A DNA stretch of 12,679 nt, taken from the NCBI GenBank assembly GCA_027488055.1, contig JAIYCK010000175.1, positions 1-12,679 of the forward strand. The letters are read 5' to 3'. The position numbers and the translations under genes are program-made. Position 1 is the stretch's first letter, and every line of letters starts with the position of its first letter. The notes beneath the pieces were generated by a model, which saw nothing but the letters and a program-made list of their open reading frames with translations, made no database searches and was not told the DNA's origin. Shown piece after piece: positions 1 to 7,200 of this stretch. Source of the DNA: Flavobacteriales bacterium (GTDB lineage Bacteria; Bacteroidota; Bacteroidia; Flavobacteriales_D; Sanyastnellaceae).

Positions 1-366
1 GACATCAATCTCCCATGTATCCGCTGTACAATCCACAAACACAGGCGTCGCACCTGCGTGTGAAACACCCCATGCAGTAGCGATGAAAGTATCTGCTGGA
101 ATAATCACTTCGTCGCCGGGACCAATACCAAGCGCCAACATAGCGAGATGCAAAGCAGTTGTGCCGTTGTTGACACCCACTGCATAGGTTGTATTGCAAA
201 AACGTGCGAATTCTTTTTCAAAGGCCTCCACATATGGGCCGCCGCTGAAAGCAGTTTGGGCATACACCTTTTCCCAAAGGGCAAATACTTCTTCTTTGAT
301 TTGATGGTGTTGACCTTGCAAATCAAGGCATGGGATTTTAGAAAGGGTCGTTGTGGACTCAGCCAT
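1..366 (-). CDS. DegT/DnrJ/EryC1/StrS aminotransferase, N-terminal part (cut by window edge)
   Basis: PLP-dependent sugar-nucleotide aminotransferase, 122 residues visible, open at the left edge. It would transfer an amino group, usually from glutamate, to a keto-sugar nucleotide in the cytoplasm. The family pattern is clear: an N-terminal 'IPCLDLQGQH' strand (residues 11-20), 'FSGGPYVEAFEKEFARF' (about 40-56), the cofactor-phosphate loop 'NNGTTALHLAM' (about 66-76), then 'GPGDEVIIPADTFIAT' and 'GATPVFVD'. The catalytic lysine lies beyond the edge. The ATG at 366 is the first possible start, since an in-frame TAA lies seven codons upstream; no strong ribosome binding site is seen. It is the last of three leftward genes, after an oxidoreductase and a WbpD-like acetyltransferase, which suggests the WbpE/WlbC role (3-amination of a UDP-sugar). 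The exact substrate is inferred from neighbours only. The 223-nt gap upstream is unusually long for an operon. Confidence 0.93.
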   Translation of the reverse strand, partial: MAESTTTLSKIPCLDLQGQHHQIKEEVFALWEKVYAQTAFSGGPYVEAFEKEFARFCNTTYAVGVNNGTTALHLAMLALGIGPGDEVIIPADTFIATAWGVSHAGATPVFVDCTADTWEIDV

Positions 367-589
367 ATGCTCAGAAATTGAAAATTAAGTTCAAACCGAA
401 ATACCTCGGGGTTTTAGTTGGTTGTTGGCATTATCTGTTGAAAGCTTCCTTTTCTGACCAGCCTTGACGCTGGAATGTGAGCATTCCATGGCCTGCTGAT
501 CTCGTTGAATCATCCAACAAAATAACGCCCGCAAGATAATCGCAAATGGTGTGTATTGCCTTAGAATACACAACTTAATAAGATTAAAA
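367..589 (-). other. Intergenic leader with small hairpins ahead of the aminotransferase
   Basis: No convincing gene lies in this 223-nt gap inside an otherwise compact leftward gene set. It holds several short perfect inverted repeats. TGTGTATT/AATACACA has 8-bp arms and a 7-nt loop at 550-572. TGGAATG/CATTCCA has 7-bp arms and a 4-nt loop at 471-488. CCAGC/GCTGG at 458-473 shares bases 471-473 with the previous stem, so those two are mutually exclusive. None is followed by a clear T-run in either direction, so I do not call a terminator. No TAnnTTTG promoter element for the minus strand was found. It could be a structured mRNA leader, a processing site or the trace of a deleted gene. Confidence 0.4.
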
Positions 590-1105
590 TTACAATAAAT
601 TTGTGGGGATGCGATCGCTGACTTGGCCAATCACTTTGGCTGGATTTCCCACCACGATGGAGTACGGCGGCACATCGCGTGTCACTACCGCTCCAGCGCC
701 AATGAGTGCGTGCTCGCCGATTGTCACTCCGCAGATGATAGTTGCATTGCTGCCAATGGAAACACCTTGCTCTATAAAAGTCTCTACTAATTTCCAATCG
801 GCCTCTGTCTGCGATGAACCGTCGGCATTGGTGGCTCTTGGGAACAAGTCGTTGGTAAACATGACCCCGTGTCCAATGAAACAATTGTCTTGAATGTGCA
901 CACCCTCGCACACAAAAGTGTGACTGGAAATCTTGCAATTCTTGCCAATAGTAGCTCCTTTTTGAATTTCTACAAATGCGCCCACCTTGCTTCCATCGTC
1001 GATGGAGCATCCATACGCATTTACAAAATTGAATATTTTGACGTCTTTGCCAACGCGCACGTTGTTGAGACTTTGTTTGTCGTTTTGCACCGTGATTGTT
1101 TCCAT
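590..1105 (-). CDS. WbpD/WlbB-like sugar-nucleotide N-acetyltransferase (left-handed beta-helix)
   Basis: Cytoplasmic acyltransferase of 171 residues that would use acetyl-CoA to acetylate the amino group made by the neighbouring aminotransferase. Hexapeptide repeats run through most of the protein: 'KVGAFVEIQKGATIG' (40-54), 'VHIQDNCFIGHG' (69-80) and 'VSIGSNATIICGVTIG' (115-130), then 'IGAGAVVTRDVPPYSIVVG' and the family's closing 'GNPAKVIG' (153-160). The external loop 'FTNDLFPRA' (83-91) breaks the helix where WbpD/WlbB enzymes place active-site residues. The length is slightly below the roughly 190 residues usual for WbpD. The ATG at 1105 lies 8 bp after the stop of the oxidoreductase gene, so the two are almost certainly co-transcribed. 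The best-known product of such a trio is a UDP-2,3-diacetamido sugar acid for O-antigen or capsule. Other 3-acetamido sugars remain possible. Confidence 0.92.
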   Translation of the reverse strand: METITVQNDKQSLNNVRVGKDVKIFNFVNAYGCSIDDGSKVGAFVEIQKGATIGKNCKISSHTFVCEGVHIQDNCFIGHGVMFTNDLFPRATNADGSSQTEADWKLVETFIEQGVSIGSNATIICGVTIGEHALIGAGAVVTRDVPPYSIVVGNPAKVIGQVSDRIPTNLL

Positions 1106-1113
1106 CGGGTTGC

Positions 1114-2124
1114 TTACAATTTTATTTCCTTACCTTGTTGTTTGATCGAATGCTGAGCGGCTTCCAAAATTTTCACCGTATTCAGTCCGCTGCGGTAGCT
1201 CGCCACAGGCTCTTTTCCTGTCATAATGCTTTGAATGAAATCCTTGGCCATTCCAGCCAACGCTTCACCACCTTCTAATTTGGGAATATATACATCGCCT
1301 ACGCGGTAATCCACTAGAATCCGCTGTTTCTCCTCTGGGGTGCGCACACTGTGGGCCGTATCGTAGATTTTGATTTTTTCGGTTGGCTCCATATCATTGA
1401 ATACCACCATCTTGTGATCGCCGCCCACCAGCATCATCCTGATTTTGAGTGGTGAAGACCAACTGCAATTGAAATGGGCCATGAAATCATGCTGATAATT
1501 GACACTTAAATAGGCAATGTTTTCAATGCCATTGTGTATGTGACTCACACCCGTCGCATTGACCGAAATCGGCAGCGTGGGTTCTAAGAAATCCAAGATA
1601 CTGATATCGTGCGGAGCTAAATCCCAGAGCACATTGACATCTTGTTGAATCAAACCTAAATTGATACGTGTACTGTCAAAATATTTGAACTTCCCGATGG
1701 ATCCTTCCTCGATGAGTGCTTTGATCTTGCGCACCGACGGTGTATATAAAAAGGTATGATCCACCATCAAGGTTTTGCCATGGCGAATCGCCAACTCAAT
1801 GAGTTCCTCTGCATGTGCGACCGTATCCGTCATTGGTTTCTCCAAAAGCACATGTTTGCCAGCATTCAAAGCCTTTTTAGCTAAATCGAAATGCGTGAAA
1901 ACGGGCGTGGCGATCACTACACAATCAATCGCGGTGTCGTGGATGACCGCATCGATATCGGTGGAAGTATGGAGACCTGGGTACAATCGCGTCGCAGCGG
2001 CTAGTCTTTCCGGACTCAAATCCGCAACCGTATGTACATGGCAATCCGCTGCTGCAGCAAAATTGCGGACCAAATTGGGGCCCCAATATCCAAAACCTAT
2101 GATGGCACAATTCACTTGACTCAT
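1114..2124 (-). CDS. Gfo/Idh/MocA-family NAD(P)-dependent sugar dehydrogenase
   Basis: Oxidoreductase of 336 residues, presumably oxidising a hydroxyl (C3) of a nucleotide sugar with NAD(P) to give the keto-sugar used by the aminotransferase. The Rossmann fold opens with 'IIGFGYWGPNLVRNF' (8-22; the glycine-rich motif is GFGYWG), followed by 'VVIATPVFTHFDLAKKAL' and the hallmark 'EKP' (95-97). The C-terminal domain carries 'DHTFLYTP' (122-129) and 'WDLAPHDISILDF' (167-179), whose histidine H172 is in the usual catalytic position. I chose the ATG at 2124 because the protein then begins directly at the first Rossmann strand; the longer frame to 2223 adds 33 residues with no family match. It is the first gene of the leftward set, 8 bp upstream of the acetyltransferase. 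Its nucleotide-binding motif is the generic GYWGPNL type and not the one I recall for Pseudomonas WbpB, so the exact substrate is open. Confidence 0.92.
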   Translation of the reverse strand: MSQVNCAIIGFGYWGPNLVRNFAAAADCHVHTVADLSPERLAAATRLYPGLHTSTDIDAVIHDTAIDCVVIATPVFTHFDLAKKALNAGKHVLLEKPMTDTVAHAEELIELAIRHGKTLMVDHTFLYTPSVRKIKALIEEGSIGKFKYFDSTRINLGLIQQDVNVLWDLAPHDISILDFLEPTLPISVNATGVSHIHNGIENIAYLSVNYQHDFMAHFNCSWSSPLKIRMMLVGGDHKMVVFNDMEPTEKIKIYDTAHSVRTPEEKQRILVDYRVGDVYIPKLEGGEALAGMAKDFIQSIMTGKEPVASYRSGLNTVKILEAAQHSIKQQGKEIKL

Positions 2125-2472
2125 GATAATTGACAATAAAAAAGTATAAGCCTCTCCACATTTTAGTCGTAGTCGAGAGGATGCAAATATGAATGCAAAG
2201 GGGTTAAAATGGTTTGAAGCCAATAAAAAACTCTTATTAAGACAAATCGCGCTCGATCCAAAGTCGCCAGAAAGCTGGGGCCAAATGATTCTTGCAGCTT
2301 ATTTCAAAATAATCCAGTTCCGCTCAAAAATATAGGAATCAGCTCATAAGGGCCATGCTGTTGTGATTGTTTGAAAAAAAGCGTACATTTGGGGAAGTGT
2401 TCGAGTCAACCTTAGACTTTTATTATTTTTACCCATGAACATTCAGACCTTCCATCATGTTGAGGATTCAAT
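2125..2472. other. Divergent intergenic region between sugar genes and MerR regulator
   Basis: This 348-bp gap separates the leftward sugar-nucleotide genes from the rightward regulator and must hold promoters for both. On the plus side there is a good Bacteroidota promoter (2361-2391). On the minus side I found only near-matches to TAnnTTTG: TATTTTTG reading 2332 to 2325, about 200 nt from the start codon, and CATATTTG near 2190. Neither has a TTG at the right distance. No gene, tRNA or clear terminator was seen. Confidence 0.5.
2361..2391 (+). promoter_or_regulatory. Bacteroidota-type promoter of the MerR gene
   Basis: TTG at 2361-2363 and TACATTTG at 2384-2391 are separated by 20 bp. This fits the Bacteroidota primary-sigma consensus of TTG (-33) and TAnnTTTG (-7) with roughly 17-23 bp spacing. 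It lies about 80 nt upstream of the ATG at 2473, leaving a leader of about 75 nt. ATTGTTTGA at 2367-2375 sits between the two elements and resembles one arm of the dyads before the sigma gene, so weak autoregulation is possible but unproven. Confidence 0.55.
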
Positions 2473-3369
2473 ATGAGACAACAAGAGTTCAGTATCAAAG
2501 AATTAGAAAGCTTTACCGGAATCAAAGCGCATACTATCCGAATTTGGGAGCAGCGTTACGGTATACTTAGCCCTGTGCGAAGTGATACCAATATCCGTAT
2601 CTATACCGACAAGGATCTCAAAATCCTTCTCAATGTGAGCTTGCTTAATAATTTGGGTCACAAGATCTCCAACATCTCTAAAATGTCGGAAGAAGAAGTG
2701 GCCGATCTGATTGCGAAGTACAGTAGTCCTGAGCATACGGATCACAAAATGATGCACACACTGAAACTATCGATGTTGCATTATGATGAGACGAGTTTCA
2801 ACAATTTTGTAGATCCATTTATCGAGCAAAACGGTCTTGAAGCTGCGTTTAAACAAGTCTTCCTACCATTTTTGAGACAAATCGGTTACCTCTGGCAAAC
2901 CGACGCTATTTGTCCAGCACAAGAGCATTTTATCTCCAATTTGGTGCGCCAGAAAATGTTTGCGCAGATTGAAAGAGAGAAAGTGAATCCTCCAGACAAG
3001 GAAACCACTTTCGTGCTATTTCTGCCTGATCTAGAGATTCACGAGATCTCATTGATCATGATGCAATTCATCCTTAAACAAAGAGGTTATAAAACCATCT
3101 TATTGGGCCAAAGTGTGCCGATGGATGATCTGCTCGATGTTCACAAACGACTGGGTTCTGTGGAATTCGTATCTATTTTTACGACCAATCCGCCCTCTGT
3201 GCTTGCTGAGGACTACCTCAAGAAAATTGTCCAGATGTTTGATCAAACCGATTGCTTCTTCCATTTAACTGGATATAGTTTAAAGGATATCAAATCACCC
3301 AACATTCAATACATCCAGATTTACCCCAATATGGAACTGATGCTTCAATCTTTGTTGGAGTATAAGTAA
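2473..3369 (+). CDS. CarH/LitR-like MerR-family regulator with cobalamin-binding photoreceptor domain
   Basis: Transcription regulator of 298 residues. Residues 4-72 form a MerR winged helix-turn-helix ('FSIKELESFTGIKAHTIRIW', then 'RYGILSP' and 'IRIYTDKDLKIL'). Residues about 95-165 form the four-helix B12-cap, and about 178-295 a Rossmann-like B12-binding domain. The cap shows W141-x9-E151-H152, the Wx9EH signature that in CarH contacts the adenosyl group on the upper face of adenosylcobalamin. E188-x-H190 lies in 'LEIHEIS', where the histidine would be the lower cobalt ligand; the usual E-x-H-x-x-G ends in Ser193 here. Known relatives bind DNA as tetramers in the dark and release it when light breaks the Co-C bond. 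I infer the same type of light- or B12-controlled repression. The gene has its own promoter and ends in a strong terminator. The next gene is an ECF sigma factor with two dyads in its leader, a natural target. Cofactor binding is not proven. Confidence 0.88.
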   Translation: MRQQEFSIKELESFTGIKAHTIRIWEQRYGILSPVRSDTNIRIYTDKDLKILLNVSLLNNLGHKISNISKMSEEEVADLIAKYSSPEHTDHKMMHTLKLSMLHYDETSFNNFVDPFIEQNGLEAAFKQVFLPFLRQIGYLWQTDAICPAQEHFISNLVRQKMFAQIEREKVNPPDKETTFVLFLPDLEIHEISLIMMQFILKQRGYKTILLGQSVPMDDLLDVHKRLGSVEFVSIFTTNPPSVLAEDYLKKIVQMFDQTDCFFHLTGYSLKDIKSPNIQYIQIYPNMELMLQSLLEYK

Positions 3370-3391
3370 CCAATTTGAAAAAAATACATGG

Positions 3392-3426
3392 AAAATGGGA
3401 GCTCGAGCTCCCATTTTTCTTTTTTA
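3392..3426 (+). terminator. Rho-independent terminator after the MerR gene
   Basis: A perfect 26-bp palindrome, AAAATGGGAGCTC followed directly by GAGCTCCCATTTT (3392-3417), is followed by TTCTTTTTT. In RNA the central bases would form a small loop on a GC-containing stem. It lies 22 nt after the stop codon at 3367-3369. Because the outer arms are A-rich and T-rich it could work in both directions. It separates transcription of the regulator from that of the sigma gene. Confidence 0.88.
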
Positions 3427-3442
3427 GCCTTTTTCTAACTTG

Positions 3443-3533
3443 TTGACGCATTGATCTTTATCAATTTTGTTTAATCTTTTAACAAAATAATTCAACATTT
3501 CGTGCAACCATTGACGCTTTTGTTTAATCTTTG
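3443..3533 (+). repeat. Duplicated TTGACGC and TTTTGTTTAATCTTT elements
   Basis: Two motifs each occur twice in the sigma-gene leader. TTGACGC is at 3443-3449 and 3511-3517. TTTTGTTTAATCTTT is at 3465-3479 and 3518-3532. In the first copy 15 nt separate the motifs; in the second they abut. Repetition of a 15-mer in a 190-bp gap is unlikely by chance even in AT-rich DNA and points to duplicated protein-binding or promoter elements. Confidence 0.6.
3464..3488. promoter_or_regulatory. Candidate operator dyad 1 upstream of sigma gene
   Basis: ATTTTGTT at 3464-3471 and AACAAAAT at 3481-3488 are perfect 8-bp inverted arms separated by 9 nt (TAATCTTTT). It overlaps the first copy of the duplicated TTTTGTTTAATCTTT motif. 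A dyad of this size suits a dimeric regulator, and the adjacent MerR protein is the obvious candidate. AT-rich arms alone would be weak evidence, but the motif recurs in dyad 2. Confidence 0.45.
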
Positions 3534-3550
3534 TACCAGAACATTAAACA
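3521..3550. promoter_or_regulatory. Candidate operator dyad 2 overlapping the likely sigma-gene promoter
   Basis: TGTTTAAT at 3521-3528 and ATTAAACA at 3543-3550 are perfect 8-bp inverted arms with a 14-nt spacer, ending 8 nt before the ATG at 3559. The left arm is shared with the second copy of the duplicated motif. AATCTTTG at 3526-3533 differs in one base from the -7 consensus TAnnTTTG, so a protein bound here would cover the likely start of transcription, as expected for a repressor site. No well-spaced TTG was found 20 bp upstream. Confidence 0.5.
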
Positions 3551-3558
3551 GCAATACA

Positions 3559-4062
3559 ATGAGCACCATCGAATTCAATCAACTATTAACGAGCAATTCA
3601 AAGTTCTTGAAGGGTTTCGCCTACAACTTCACCCGCAATACGGACGACGCCAACGATCTACTTCAGGACACCATGTTGAAAGCACTCCGCTATAAGGATC
3701 ACTTTCAAGATGGCACCAATTTCAAAGGATGGTTGTTTACCATCATGCGCAATATTTTCATCAACGACTTCAAGCGCAAGAAACTGCGTAAAACGATGAC
3801 AGATTCTACAGATGACCAATATTATCTTAATTATGGTCGTGTGAGTGATGACAGCGTCAACAAATCCATCAATGTCAAAGACATTCACAAATCAATTGAC
3901 CAATTGAGCTATGAATACAAGACGCCATTTCAAATGTTCTTAGATGGCTATCACTACGATGAAATCGCTGATTCCATGGCCATTCCAATGGGCACTGTGA
4001 AGAGTAGAATTTTTCATGCTCGCAAGAAGCTCATGACTGATTTGGCTGATTTTCATTCTTAA
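3559..4062 (+). CDS. ECF-type RNA polymerase sigma factor
   Basis: Sigma factor of 167 residues with only regions 2 and 4, as in the ECF (group 4) class. Region 2 covers about 15-77, with 'DDANDLLQDTMLKALRYKDHF' as the core-binding helices and 'FKGWLFTIMRNIFINDFKRK' as the -10 recognition part. Region 4 covers about 107-158 and includes the helix-turn-helix 'YDEIADSMAIPMGTVKSRIF'. The start at 3559 gives the standard ECF N-terminus; the longer frame from 3502 runs back through the dyad and promoter region and is not used. No anti-sigma factor gene follows. The gene is monocistronic by appearance, with a terminator 22 bp after its stop. It sits directly downstream of the CarH-like regulator and is probably its target, which would let one light-sensitive repressor control a wider regulon. 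In Bacteroidota similar MerR and sigma genes are often linked to carotenoid genes; none is visible here. Confidence 0.93.
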   Translation: MSTIEFNQLLTSNSKFLKGFAYNFTRNTDDANDLLQDTMLKALRYKDHFQDGTNFKGWLFTIMRNIFINDFKRKKLRKTMTDSTDDQYYLNYGRVSDDSVNKSINVKDIHKSIDQLSYEYKTPFQMFLDGYHYDEIADSMAIPMGTVKSRIFHARKKLMTDLADFHS

Positions 4063-4084
4063 AAAAGATTGCGCTCATGTTTGC

Positions 4085-4115
4085 ATAGGCCGACTTTGTT
4101 CGGCCTATTTTTTTT
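4085..4115 (+). terminator. Rho-independent terminator after the sigma gene
   Basis: ATAGGCCGA (4085-4093), the loop CTTTGT (4094-4099) and TCGGCCTAT (4100-4108) form a 9-bp GC-rich stem. Eight T residues (4108-4115) follow it, the first of them also closing the stem. It begins 22 nt after the sigma-factor stop codon and isolates that gene from the CotH-domain gene. Confidence 0.93.
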
Positions 4116-4206
4116 GTTTCATACCAAGACTTTCCAGCCAAAACAGATACGAATAGCCCTCCATTTTTGTGGGATAATATATCCATTCTTCACATGCAAC
4201 CTCCGT

Positions 4207-4214
4207 TATCTTTG
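4207..4214 (+). promoter_or_regulatory. Bacteroidota -7 promoter element of the CotH-domain gene
   Basis: TATCTTTG matches the -7 consensus TAnnTTTG exactly. The expected -33 TTG is poor: the nearest is TTC at 4186-4188, 18 bp upstream, so this may need an activator or another sigma factor. A small inverted repeat, GGATA-ATA-TATCC at 4172-4184, lies just upstream of the -33 position and could be a binding site. The predicted transcript would begin near 4221 and carry a leader of about 50 nt. Confidence 0.45.
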
Positions 4215-4246
4215 CAGTGTCTAACCAACGAAACCTGCCCTACCCT

Positions 4247-4273
4247 ATGATTCCATTTAACCTCGGAAAATGA
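4247..4273 (+). CDS. Possible 8-codon upstream ORF overlapping the CotH-gene start
   Basis: ATG at 4247 opens a frame encoding MIPFNLGK, ending at TGA 4271-4273. This overlaps the ATG of the large gene (4270) as ATGA, the classic arrangement for translational coupling by termination and re-initiation. No clear ribosome binding site precedes either start. It may be chance; conservation would decide. Confidence 0.25.
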   Translation: MIPFNLGK

Positions 4274-7200
4274 ATATATTACGCCTATATTTCAGTTTGC
4301 TCGCCATCATTGCACTTCAGATGCAGTCCATTTCGCAAGTGGTGGTCAACGAGTTTTCTACAGCCAATTATTCTCAGTGGAATATCGGTGATTTGCAAGA
4401 CTGGATCGAACTATACAATACGGGAGCGGCTCCAGCTGATATTTCTGGCTTTTGGTTGAGCGATGATGCCACCAATCCACAGAAATGGGAATTTCCGGCA
4501 GGATCCACCATTCCAGCAGGCGGCTATATGGTAGTGCTGCTCAGTGGAACAGGAGATTACGACCCCAACTATCTCGGTTATCGCAATACTTCCTTCAAAG
4601 TCACCCAAACCAACGGTGAGACCCTGCTCTTTTCAAATACCAGTGGCACCGTGCTGGAATCCTTCAATATTGGTACTTTGGGTGCGCTGCAAGCTGACCA
4701 TAGCTATGCCAGGACGATCGATGGCGCTGGCACTTGGGCCATACACACTACCCCAACTCCTGAGGCCACCAATGCAGGTCCCTCCTACACTGATTATACC
4801 AGTCAACCTACTTTCAATATCCAAGCAGGCTATCAATCGGGTCCCATCGGCGTCACGATCACAGGTGAGGCTGGTGCCACCATCTATTACACCACCGATG
4901 GCAGTGAGCCTGACAATACCGACAACCTATATACGGGAATTATCAATCTCAATTCAACCACAGTGCTGAGAGCCATCGCATACTCTGCCGATCCAACCGA
5001 ATACCCGAGCTTGATAGAAACCAATACCTATTTCTTCGGAACAGATACACACAGTGTGGTCGTAGTTTCGATCGCTGGCGCCACCTTGAGCGACGGTCAA
5101 TGGATCGGTAACGAAGAAACTTCCATTGAATTTTTTACCGCTGCTGGAACCTTTGTGGTCGAAAGTCACGGCGACAGCAACGAACATGGTAATGACAGTA
5201 ATGCCTATGATCAACGTGGTTTCGACTACATCACCCGCGACGCCATGGGGTATGACAACGTGTTGGAAGCACCACTGCTTTCGAGTACCGATCGACCCAA
5301 CTACGAGCGATTGATATTCAAAGCTGCAGCCAATGATAACTATCCGTATTCGGGCGGAGCGCACATCCGTGATGCGTATGTCCATCATTTATCGCACGTG
5401 GGTGGATTGCATTTGGATGAACGTAAAACGGAAACCTGCGTGCTTTACATCAATGGCGTATACTGGGGAGTATATGAGATTCGTGAAAAAGTAGACGACA
5501 CCGACTTCACCGATTATTATTACGATCAGCCTGATGGTTTTGTGGATTTCATCAAAACATGGGGCGGAACTTGGAATGAATACGGAACCGCCAATGACTG
5601 GAACGACTTGGTGGCCTTTGCGACAACCAATGATCTCAGCGTGCAGGCCAATTATGATTATGTATTGACCCAATACAACCACATGAGCTTGATCGATTAC
5701 TTTGTGCTCAACAGCTACGTGCTGTGCACCGACTGGCTCAATTGGAATACCGCTTGGTGGAGAGGTCGCCATCCCGATGGTGATGCCAAGCGCTGGAGAT
5801 ACGCACTGTGGGATATGGACAATACCTTTGGACACGGCGCCAATTACACCGGCGTGCCGAGCAACAGCCCCGATGCTGATCCGTGTCAGATCGACGAAAT
5901 GGGCGATGTGGGTGGACAAGGACATGTCCCGATGTTGAATGCCATGTTTGACAATCCAGGCTTCACCGCGGATTATTTGCAGCGCTATGCTGCACTGAGC
6001 AATACCATTTTTAGCTGTGAATACATGAACCATGTACTCGACAGCATGGTGGACGTGCTTGCACCTGAAATGCAACGCCAATGCGAACGTTGGGGCGGCG
6101 ACTACACCACATGGACCAACAATGTGCAGGCAATTCGCGATTTCATTGCGCAGCGTTGTAACGATGAAATTGTAGGTGGACTGGAAGATTGCTATGATGT
6201 AGAAGCATTCACTGTCACCGTGCAAATCGACGGCGTAGGTGAAATTGAATTTTCGACGGTGGAACTCAATGAAACCATTGCACCGTGGAGCGGAACATTT
6301 TTCGCTGATCTTCCTATACAACTTTCTGCAGCCACCATCGGGACTGGTTGTGGCAGCTTCACAGGTTGGCAGATCGTATCGGGCACAGGAGTGATCGCAG
6401 ACCCCAATAGCCCCAATACGACCTTGACGCTCAGTTCGGATGTGACCATCGAAGCAGTCTTTAGTGCCCCTGCAACTGGCGCTATTGCTGTGATGACCGA
6501 TATGAATTTGGCAGGAGCAGGTGCGATCCTATTCAACGGTTCAGCAGCAACGCCCCTGCCCTATACAGGCAATGTCGAAGCCGGCGCTCTTACGACCTTG
6601 AGTGTGACCACCAACGAATGGTTTGAATTCATCGAATGGGAAAGTTTGCACAGTGTCATCAGTCCGAATAACAACGCAACCACAATTACCTTGAATCCGT
6701 GCTTAGCCGATACGGTTACAGCCATTTTCGAGGCCATTCCACACTTTACAGTTACCTTGGATTTGGGCGATGAAGAGGGCGGAAACGTCTTGTTCAATGG
6801 ACTGCCGATTGACGGCCCCTTGCCTTGGACACAAATATTAGAAGGAGCTATCAGCTATAGCTTTACCGCCATCCCAACAGATGAATGGAGTACCTTCCTC
6901 TATTGGTTGGTCAATGGTGAGCAAGTTTCGACAGAAGAACTGCTGACCATGATTTTGGATGAAGATGTAACGATCACCGCCGTTTTTGATGTCACCCCTC
7001 ACGTGACTTTGACGGTCATGGTGGATCCTGTATTGTATGGCACCGTGGTTTTTGGCGATTACCAAACCACCACTTCGCTCACCGTGGAGATTGCTGCAGG
7101 CCAAAGCATGGATTTTCGTGCAATCCCTGCAGAATATTGGAACTTTAAGACATGGGACGCCCTACATACTTTGCCCAATGCATCGCCCGACAATACCATC

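Noticed and set aside
391..630. 79-codon minus-strand frame in the gap before the aminotransferase
   Set aside because: It overlaps the end of the acetyltransferase in another frame, has no family-like pattern, and spans the hairpins of the gap.
561..1010. 149-codon minus-strand frame
   Set aside because: It is a frame-shifted shadow of the acetyltransferase, rich in Arg, Cys and Trp and with no domain pattern, while the correct frame shows clear hexapeptide repeats.
2125..2223. Upstream Met extension of the Gfo/Idh oxidoreductase
   Set aside because: The extra 33 residues do not fit the family; the Rossmann strand begins directly after the ATG at 2124.
2325..2332. TATTTTTG on the minus strand as promoter of the sugar genes
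   Set aside because: It matches the -7 consensus but has no TTG at proper spacing and would lie 200 nt from the start codon in AT-rich DNA.
3502..3558. Upstream extension of the sigma factor
   Set aside because: The extension crosses the dyad and the probable promoter, and ECF factors normally begin as the protein does from 3559.
5389..6321. 310-codon frame antisense to the CotH kinase domain
   Set aside because: It is rich in His, Ile and Val as expected from the complement of a constrained coding frame, with no recognisable domain; the plus-strand frame has the CotH motifs.
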